DNA of 37,372 bases from Lactobacillus kimbladii (lineage in GTDB: Bacteria; Bacillota; Bacilli; Lactobacillales; Lactobacillaceae). The stretch is from NCBI RefSeq assembly GCF_000970755.1, contig NZ_KQ034007.1:421291-458662 (forward strand), in the 5' to 3' direction. Of the stretch, positions 31,755-37,372 are shown piece after piece; position 1 is the first letter of the stretch, and every line of letters starts with the position of its first letter. The translations under genes and the position numbers were made by a program. A model generated the notes under the pieces. It ran no database searches and was not told the origin of the DNA. It saw only the letters and a program-made list of their open reading frames with translations.

Positions 31755-32678
31755 ATGTTGAAAAAACCATTGATAATTAGTACTGATCCCGGAATTGATG
31801 ATGTTGTAGCAATTACCACTGCCTTATTTGCTCCTGAATTTAATGTTAAATTGATAGCAGCAACTTGGGGCAATGTACCATTGAAAAATACTTTGGATAA
31901 TACTTTAAAATTGGAAACATTTTTAAAAACCACTGTCCCCGTTGTAAGTGGTGCTGTCAGACCTTTACTGCGAGATCAAATCGATGCCTCAGATGTTCAC
32001 GGAAAGAGTGGACTGGCTGGATTTGACTTTCCTTCGCCCAATCACAACTTATTAAAAACAGGTATTGCTGCAGAGGCAATTCATGAAGTTGTTGCTGGCA
32101 GTGCTGAAAAAGTATCGTTAATGCAAATTGGACCAGCAACAGATTTTGCACTTTACTTTAGACAATTTCCAGAAGATTTGCCTAAAATTGAGCAACTGGT
32201 AATTATGGGTGGTGCAATCGGTCGTGGCAATTGGGGACCTTATGCAGAATATAATGTTGCGGGCGATCCTGAAGCAGCACAGATTGTTTTTTCAAGTGGC
32301 ATAAAGATTTTATTAGCACCACTTGAATTAGGACATCAAGCATATGTGACTCCAGATGTTTTGGATCAAATTAAGCAATCGGGCAGAACGGGAGATATGC
32401 TCTATCATATTATGAGCAATTTACATGATCATACTGAAAGCAATGGTCGTGAAGTTTACGATGCACTGGCGGCTGGTATGTTGGTAAAGCCTGAAATGTT
32501 TGCTTTTAAGCCAGCTTATGTCATAGTAGATACCAAAAGTCCAAGTGCCTATGGTGCTTCTTTGATTGATTTTAATAACTTTTTTAATAAACAGGCAAAT
32601 GTTCAAGTTGGTGTAAAAGTTGACCGAGATCAATTTTCAGAGTGGTTAGTTTCTTCCATCAGGAATATAAATAGTTGA
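31755..32678 (+). CDS. Nucleoside hydrolase (inosine-uridine preferring type)
   Basis: A 307-residue enzyme with the calcium-binding signature ISTDPGIDDVV, where D11, D15 and D16 are the family's conserved aspartates, and LVIMGGA near residue 152. EYNVAGDPEAAQIVF near 170 and a late conserved YDALAA stretch also fit the family. It cleaves the N-glycosidic bond of ribonucleosides, releasing base and ribose. GAGG precedes the ATG. It forms an operon with the GntR regulator 8 nt downstream. Base preference (purine or pyrimidine) is not predictable from these motifs. Confidence 0.92.
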   Translation: MLKKPLIISTDPGIDDVVAITTALFAPEFNVKLIAATWGNVPLKNTLDNTLKLETFLKTTVPVVSGAVRPLLRDQIDASDVHGKSGLAGFDFPSPNHNLLKTGIAAEAIHEVVAGSAEKVSLMQIGPATDFALYFRQFPEDLPKIEQLVIMGGAIGRGNWGPYAEYNVAGDPEAAQIVFSSGIKILLAPLELGHQAYVTPDVLDQIKQSGRTGDMLYHIMSNLHDHTESNGREVYDALAAGMLVKPEMFAFKPAYVIVDTKSPSAYGASLIDFNNFFNKQANVQVGVKVDRDQFSEWLVSSIRNINS

Positions 32679-32686
32679 GGTAGATA

Positions 32687-33412
32687 ATGGCAGATTTCGT
32701 TTATCGTACTGTGATGCGTGATATCAAACAAAATATTCTAGATAACAAATATGAGGGAATGCGCCTTCCAGACGAGCGTAGTCTAGCTGAACACTATCAA
32801 GTAAGTCGTTCCTCAATGAAAAGGGCGATGGAGCTGCTTTCTCAACAAGGTATTGTCTTTAAAAAAAGAGGCAGCGGAACATTTATTAACCCTTTGTATT
32901 TAAAAAATCAGTCCTTGTTTCGTTATGAGGGGTCTAACTTAGGTTTAACTGATAGTTTGAAAGTTCCTGGCAAAAAGCAAGGAATCAAATTGCTGTCTTT
33001 TAGCGTAATCAAGACTCCTAAAGGAATTGCACAAGACTTGTTTCTGAAAGAAAATGACTTTGTGTACCAATTTAAAAGACTTCGTTTTTTAGATAAGCAA
33101 CCATTTTTAATTGAAACTGGGTATGTACCAATTAAAATTGTTCCTGAGTTAAAACCTGAACACTTGAAAAAATCCCTTTTTAATTACCTCGAAGATTCGC
33201 AAAATAAAGTGGTTACTAAAGCCTTTCTGAATATTACTGTTGAGCCATCAAATGCTGAAGATCAAACACGGCTCAATTTGAAAGAGAGCGAACCAGTCGG
33301 AGTAATGGAAGGTATTTTCTTTTTAGATGATGGTACGCCATTTGAAGTATCAACTATGCGTATTCATTACCAATATATGAGATTCAATACTTTTGTAAAT
33401 TTGAATAAATGA
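32687..33412 (+). CDS. GntR-family (HutC subfamily) regulator linked to nucleoside hydrolase
   Basis: A 241-residue regulator. The winged helix (residues 1-70) has the motif MRLPDERSLAEHYQVSRSSMKRAMELLSQQG followed by KKRGSGTFI; a UTRA domain spans about 95-235. It lies 8 nt after the nucleoside hydrolase stop, with TGAGGTAGA as ribosome site, and probably controls this operon. A loose inverted repeat GGTATTA/TATAACC at 31714-31733, upstream of the hydrolase, is a candidate operator. The ligand is probably a phosphorylated sugar or nucleoside product, but that is inference. Confidence 0.88.
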   Translation: MADFVYRTVMRDIKQNILDNKYEGMRLPDERSLAEHYQVSRSSMKRAMELLSQQGIVFKKRGSGTFINPLYLKNQSLFRYEGSNLGLTDSLKVPGKKQGIKLLSFSVIKTPKGIAQDLFLKENDFVYQFKRLRFLDKQPFLIETGYVPIKIVPELKPEHLKKSLFNYLEDSQNKVVTKAFLNITVEPSNAEDQTRLNLKESEPVGVMEGIFFLDDGTPFEVSTMRIHYQYMRFNTFVNLNK

Positions 33413-33439
33413 AAAAGCAGGCTTTGGCCTGCTTTTTTT
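33412..33439 (+). terminator. Terminator after the nucleoside hydrolase operon
   Basis: Perfect 11-bp stem AAAAAGCAGGC against GCCTGCTTTTT with loop TTTG and a T run. It may also end the opposing transcript of the small gene at 33466. Confidence 0.92.
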
Positions 33440-33465
33440 GGATACATTCTATTTAAAAAAGAAAA

Positions 33466-33837
33466 TCAAATATTCTTGAATTGTTGCATATCCATAATCC
33501 GTCCAGTATAAACAAAGTTTAAGTTGATTTTTCTGGTTTTATTACATAAGTCACGCAAAAGTTTTTGCTGCAGGGTCGTTAAATGCAAATGCTGCAGTGC
33601 GACACATGCCTCAATATACAATACTAATTTGCCAGTATATTCTAATGGGTGATCTTTACTGTCAAACTTGCGCATTACCATACCAACGGCATCACGAATT
33701 TGCTTATATTTTTTGATATTCAATTCATTGTATATATTACTAAAAAAACTATTATAAAATTGATCTAAGTCTTGATAAACTTCTTCGATTAGCTGTTGCC
33801 GTTTTGTTGAAAACAAGCTACCAAAAAAGCTGCGCAT
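33466..33837 (-). CDS. Small helical protein of unknown function, co-transcribed with a DeoR regulator
   Basis: 123 residues, not recognised. It is predicted mostly helical, soluble and basic, with aromatic-rich segments (DQFYNSFFSNIYNEL) and a Leu/His-rich stretch (CVALQHLHLTTLQQKLL). It starts 4 nt after the stop of the DeoR gene on the same strand, and its ribosome site GAGGAAGTGAGG overlaps that stop, so it is translationally linked. It has the size of a four-helix bacteriocin-immunity-type protein, but I see no decisive motif, so I leave the function open. Confidence 0.72.
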   Translation of the reverse strand: MRSFFGSLFSTKRQQLIEEVYQDLDQFYNSFFSNIYNELNIKKYKQIRDAVGMVMRKFDSKDHPLEYTGKLVLYIEACVALQHLHLTTLQQKLLRDLCNKTRKINLNFVYTGRIMDMQQFKNI

Positions 33838-33841
33838 AACC

Positions 33842-34606
33842 TCACTTCCTCAATACCGAAATGATTTGTGTCTTTGGCGAAAAATTCTTTTGGAAATTTT
33901 CAGGTAAAGGCAAATCTGTGATTAAAACGTCAATCTTGTTAAGCGGAATTGACATATAAGGAGATGTATTTTGACTATCAAATTTGTATTTTTCTGCAAC
34001 AACTATCACTTGTTTTGCTCTTGAACTTGCAATCTTGATTAATTCTGAATCACTCATTTTTGTTGAATAGATACCGTCGCTTTTAACATTTGAAGTACCA
34101 ACGAAAGCAGTGTTAAAACTTATTTTTTGCAAAAGCTCAAGTGAGGTAATAGAGTAATTAAATCTATGTTCCTTATCAATTTTGCCTCCGAGAAGTCTCA
34201 CATTAGGTAGTTTTGACTGCATCAGAGCTAACGAATTATCAATTGAGTTAGTAACAATTTGCAAATCAGTGCCACAAATTAAGTCACACAATTTCTTTAA
34301 AGTAGTTGATGGACCGATAAAGTCACACTGGTTAGGATGGATAAATCTCTGAGCCATTCTTGCCATTTTAGTTTTTACTGGTGAATCTATTTGACTTCTC
34401 ATGAGAAAGTTAGGTACATCACTGCGGTCTATCGCAACTAATCCACCATGAACTCTGATAGCTTGACCAGTTTCAGTTAAACGCACTACGTCACGACGAG
34501 CTGTATCAAAAGAAATGTTGAAATAATTTGCTAACTTGCGAGTACTCAAATGATTTTCTTGATTAAGCATTTGCTTAATTTGTTGCAGACGTTCTTCTTG
34601 TGTCAT
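33842..34606 (-). CDS. DeoR-family transcriptional regulator
   Basis: A 254-residue regulator. The N-terminal DeoR helix-turn-helix (about 3-58: HLSTRKLANYFNISFDTARRDVVRLTETGQAIRVHGG) is followed by a DeoRC sugar-phosphate sensor domain with SSRAKQVIVVAEKYKFD (about 193-208) and a late LITDLPLPE. Family members usually bind phosphosugars and repress sugar genes. It is divergent from phosphoketolase across a 286-bp region carrying phased repeats. A GGAGAGGTAAT ribosome site precedes the ATG. It shares a transcript with the small gene downstream. Confidence 0.9.
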   Translation of the reverse strand: MTQEERLQQIKQMLNQENHLSTRKLANYFNISFDTARRDVVRLTETGQAIRVHGGLVAIDRSDVPNFLMRSQIDSPVKTKMARMAQRFIHPNQCDFIGPSTTLKKLCDLICGTDLQIVTNSIDNSLALMQSKLPNVRLLGGKIDKEHRFNYSITSLELLQKISFNTAFVGTSNVKSDGIYSTKMSDSELIKIASSRAKQVIVVAEKYKFDSQNTSPYMSIPLNKIDVLITDLPLPENFQKNFSPKTQIISVLRK

Positions 34607-34662
34607 ATTACCTCTCCTGTGCCTAATTTAGCACTAGAACAAACATTGTTTAATCACTTTTT

Positions 34663-34751
34663 CAGTATTTAATTTAAAAAATAAGTATTTATCAGTATTT
34701 GAACATAAATATACAGATCTGTAAACAGAAAATGCCATAATAACAGTATTA
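34663..34751. promoter_or_regulatory. Phased direct repeats, candidate DeoR operator array
   Basis: AGTATTT begins at 34664, 34684 and 34694, and AGTATT again at 34745. The spacings of 20, 10 and 51 bases are close to whole helical turns, so all copies would face the same side of DNA. Three of the four are preceded by C. The array lies between the divergent DeoR and phosphoketolase genes. Confidence 0.5.
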
Positions 34752-34787
34752 CTTATCTACTTGGCAATAACTAAACACTTATTTTTT

Positions 34788-34809
34788 AAAATTGGGACGA
34801 ACCAATTTT
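34788..34809. promoter_or_regulatory. Inverted repeat just upstream of the phosphoketolase promoter
   Basis: AAAATTGG (34788-34795) and CCAATTTT (34802-34809) form an 8-bp inverted repeat with a 6-base spacer, ending 8 nt before the -35 box. It could be an operator or a weak hairpin. Confidence 0.5.
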
Positions 34810-34817
34810 TAAAATGG

Positions 34818-34845
34818 TTGAACTTTGCTGGAAACTTGCTATAAT
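34818..34845 (+). promoter_or_regulatory. Promoter of phosphoketolase
   Basis: TTGAAC at 34818-34823, a 16-nt spacer and a perfect TATAAT at 34840-34845, 47 nt before the start codon. Confidence 0.75.
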
Positions 34846-34892
34846 ATGTTTATAAAATGAATTTTAGCAAATATTAAAAAGGGAGAATAAAA

Positions 34893-37295
34893 ATGGCAGT
34901 TGATTACGACTCAAAAGAATTTCTCAAAAGCGTTGATGCTCACTGGCGTGCAGCAAATTATCTATCTGTAGGTCAACTTTTCTTGATGAGCAATCCGTTA
35001 TTAAAGCATGAATTGCAGGCAAGTGAAGTTAAGCCTAAGCCGATTGGTCACTGGGGCACTATTTCACCGCAAAACTTTATTTATGCTCATTTAAACAGAG
35101 TTATCAAAAAATATGGTTTGAACATGTTCTATATTGAAGGTTCAGGTCATGGTGGTCAGGTTATGGTATCTAATTCATACCTTGATGGTTCTTACAGCGA
35201 GCTTTATCCTGAAATTCAACAAGACGAAAAAGGAATGGCTAAACTCTTTAAGCGTTTCAGTTTCCCAGGTGGCTCTGCTTCACACGCTGCTCCTGAGACT
35301 CCCGGCTCAATGCATGAAGGTGGAGAATTAGGTTACTCACTTTCTCATGGTACAGGTGCAATTTTAGACAATCCTGACGTAATTGCAGCAGTTGAAATTG
35401 GCGATGGTGAGGCAGAAACAGGACCACTTGCAGCCAGCTGGTTTAGTGATAAATTTATTAACCCAATCAAGGACGGTGCAGTTTTACCAATCTTGCAAAT
35501 TAATGGTTTCAAGATTTCAAATCCAACTATCGTTTCCAGAATGTCGGATGAGGAATTGACCAAGTATTTTGAAGGCATGGGTTGGCATCCTTATATTATT
35601 TCTGCTTACAATGGCGGTGAATTTGATGGCTATAAAGACCACATGCAGGTTCATGAAGAAATGGCTAAATTGATGGATACCGTGATTGAAGAGATTAAGG
35701 CTATTCAAAAGAATGCTCGTGAAAATAATGATGAAACCTTGCCCCACTGGCCAATGATTATTTTCCGGGTGCCAAAAGGCTGGACTGGTCCAAAGAAGGA
35801 TCTTGATGGTAACCCAATTGAAAATTCATTTAGAGCTCACCAGATTCCAATTCCTGTTGCTCAAGATGATATGGAACATAAAGATATGCTGGTGGACTGG
35901 CTTAAGAGTTATAAACCGGAAGAGTTATTCGATGAAAATGGCGTTCCAACTGAAATCGTGACAGCTGATAATGTTACTGGTGATAGCAGGATGGCTATGA
36001 ATCCAATCACTAATGCGGGTGGAGAAAAAGCTAAGCGTCTTAGTTTGCCGGATTACCGTAAATATGCCTTAAAATTTGATCAACCAGGTTCTATTGAAGC
36101 TGAAGACATGACGGAATGGGCTAAATATTTAAACGAAATTGCAGAACTTAATCCCAATACCTTCCGTGGCTTTGGCCCTGATGAAACTAAGTCAAACCGT
36201 TTATTTAAATTTATTGATGAGCAAAAACGGCAATGGGAAAGCTCCGTTCATACACCTAATGATGAAAACCTGGCACCAAGTGGTCGTTTGATTGATTCAC
36301 AATTGTCTGAGCACCAAGACGAAGGCTGGCTTGAGGGCTATGTTTTGTCTGGTCGTCACGGTTTCTTTGCTACATATGAATCATTTGGTCGTGTTGTAGA
36401 TTCAATGCTGACTCAACATATGAAATGGTTAAGAAAGGCTAAGGAACAATATTGGCGTAAGGACTATCCGTCATTAAACTTTGTTGCGACTTCAACTGTC
36501 TTTCAACAAGACCATAATGGTTATACTCACCAAGACCCTGGTGTCTTGACTCACATGTATGAAAAGAATCGTCCAGATTTAGTTCATGAGTATTTACCAG
36601 CTGATACCAATTCACTGTTGGCAGTTTCACAAAAAGCTTTCACCGATCGTGAGTGCATCAACATTTTGGTTACTTCCAAGCAGGAAAGACCACAATGGTT
36701 CTCAATTGATGAAGCAACTCGTATTGCCAACCACGGCTTATCGTACATTGATTGGGCATCAACTGACCAAAATGCTAAGCCTGATGTTGTATTTGCCTCA
36801 ACTGAAACGGAACCGACAATGGAATCCCTTGCGGCAATTGATATTTTGCATAAGAACTTTCCTGATCTTAAGATTCGTTATATTAACGTAATTGACGTTA
36901 TGAAATTGATGAATACTAAGGATAATCCAGAAGCAATTTCTGATGCAGAATTTGAGCAATTATTCCCAAGTGATGTGCCAGTGATTTTTGCATGGCATGG
37001 CTATAAGGCAATGATGCAATCAATTTGGTTTGGTCGTAAGCGTAGCAATGTTCATATTCACTGCTATGAGGAAGAAGGAGACATCACAACGCCATTTGAC
37101 ATGCGTGTAGTTAATAAACTTGATCGTTTCCATTTGGCAAAAGATGCCATTTTAAGTGTTCCTCGTTACGCTGAAAAGAGTGCAGGCTTTGTGGCGGAAA
37201 TGGATAGATTACTTGCAAAACACCACCAATACATTCGTGACAATGGTAAAGATATGCCTGAAGTTACTGAATGGAAGTGGACCGGTCTTAAGTAA
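34893..37295 (+). CDS. xfp: Xylulose-5-phosphate/fructose-6-phosphate phosphoketolase
   Basis: An 800-residue thiamine-diphosphate enzyme of full family length. Conserved segments include [40 protein letters not shown], the ThDP motif [14 protein letters not shown] and [18 protein letters not shown]. It splits xylulose-5-phosphate (and in some members fructose-6-phosphate) with phosphate into acetyl-phosphate and glyceraldehyde-3-phosphate or erythrose-4-phosphate. A GGGAGAA site precedes the ATG. It is apparently monocistronic and divergent from the DeoR gene. C5-only or dual C5/C6 use is not decided by the motifs I can see. Confidence 0.96.
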   Translation: MAVDYDSKEFLKSVDAHWRAANYLSVGQLFLMSNPLLKHELQASEVKPKPIGHWGTISPQNFIYAHLNRVIKKYGLNMFYIEGSGHGGQVMVSNSYLDGSYSELYPEIQQDEKGMAKLFKRFSFPGGSASHAAPETPGSMHEGGELGYSLSHGTGAILDNPDVIAAVEIGDGEAETGPLAASWFSDKFINPIKDGAVLPILQINGFKISNPTIVSRMSDEELTKYFEGMGWHPYIISAYNGGEFDGYKDHMQVHEEMAKLMDTVIEEIKAIQKNARENNDETLPHWPMIIFRVPKGWTGPKKDLDGNPIENSFRAHQIPIPVAQDDMEHKDMLVDWLKSYKPEELFDENGVPTEIVTADNVTGDSRMAMNPITNAGGEKAKRLSLPDYRKYALKFDQPGSIEAEDMTEWAKYLNEIAELNPNTFRGFGPDETKSNRLFKFIDEQKRQWESSVHTPNDENLAPSGRLIDSQLSEHQDEGWLEGYVLSGRHGFFATYESFGRVVDSMLTQHMKWLRKAKEQYWRKDYPSLNFVATSTVFQQDHNGYTHQDPGVLTHMYEKNRPDLVHEYLPADTNSLLAVSQKAFTDRECINILVTSKQERPQWFSIDEATRIANHGLSYIDWASTDQNAKPDVVFASTETEPTMESLAAIDILHKNFPDLKIRYINVIDVMKLMNTKDNPEAISDAEFEQLFPSDVPVIFAWHGYKAMMQSIWFGRKRSNVHIHCYEEEGDITTPFDMRVVNKLDRFHLAKDAILSVPRYAEKSAGFVAEMDRLLAKHHQYIRDNGKDMPEVTEWKWTGLK

Positions 37296-37340
37296 ATATT
37301 AGTATTTATTAAAAACATGACCTCTCGAAATATGAATGAA

Positions 37341-37372
37341 GTTAACCCCCGGAATTGGACAAAGATTCCAAT
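37341..37372. other. Partial palindrome or IS-like end at the window edge
   Basis: After the phosphoketolase stop there is no T-rich terminator in view. ATTGGA and TCCAAT form a stem within the last 20 bases, and GTTAACCCCCGGAATTGGAC recalls IS3-family termini. The window ends before either reading can be settled. Confidence 0.3.

Noticed and set aside
33466-33837. Assignment of the small gene as a bacteriocin immunity protein
   Set aside because: Only size and helical character fit; no bacteriocin gene or diagnostic motif is nearby.

Overview
The window looks like chromosome of a low-GC lactic acid bacterium, most likely a member of Lactobacillus sensu stricto (delbrueckii group). This rests on the AT-rich base composition, lactobacillus-type tRNAs without encoded CCA, strong GGAGG ribosome binding sites, several TTG starts, many PTS genes, a phosphoketolase, LafA/LafB-type glycolipid glycosyltransferases and a solitary thiamine-type ECF S component. 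I cannot name the species from sequence alone.

Layout. (1) Positions 3-2735 hold 27 tRNA genes in two transcription units of 16 and 11 genes, separated by a terminator, about 300 bases without a gene, and a new promoter. Eighteen amino acids are covered; Ala and Asn are absent. The fMet-Asp-Phe block occurs twice as a perfect 234-base repeat. (2) 2844-8208 is a lipoteichoic acid (LTA) module: two glycolipid glycosyltransferases, a flippase-like membrane protein and an LtaS-type polymerase. (3) 8277-11375 is secG, rnr and smpB. (4) 11824-17384 is housekeeping: a nitroreductase, a CorC/HlyC-like CBS protein, hpt, an M42 aminopeptidase, a TPP riboswitch controlling a YkoE-type S component, and udk. 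(5) 17672-23752 is an apparent operon with two GntR/HutC regulators, a complete mannose-family PTS (IIB, IIC, IID, IIA) and two SIS-domain proteins. One SIS protein is clearly of the FrlB/FraB/GfrF deglycase type, so this is best read as a catabolic system for glycated amines (glucoselysine type). (6) 23857-24357 holds two small paralogous membrane proteins. (7) 24632-30211 is a dispersed lactose/cellobiose-family PTS: IIB and IIA, an aldo/keto reductase, a divergent 6-phospho-beta-glucosidase, a small membrane protein and IIC. (8) 30363-37295 holds dps, rpiA, a nucleoside hydrolase with its own GntR regulator, a DeoR regulator with a small unknown gene, and phosphoketolase.

How the parts work together. 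Several blocks feed central sugar metabolism. The deglycases should give glucose-6-phosphate plus an amine. The cellobiose-type PTS and GH1 enzyme should give glucose plus glucose-6-phosphate. Nucleoside hydrolase, RpiA and phosphoketolase form a possible nucleoside-ribose to acetyl-phosphate route. A shared 10-mer inside a cre-like palindrome lies in the promoters of three of these units, which suggests carbon catabolite control.

The most interesting regions are the dual-regulator SIS/PTS operon, the LTA module with its candidate flippase, the phased direct repeats between the DeoR gene and phosphoketolase, and the perfect tRNA block duplication. All functional calls come from reading motifs by eye; no database search was run.
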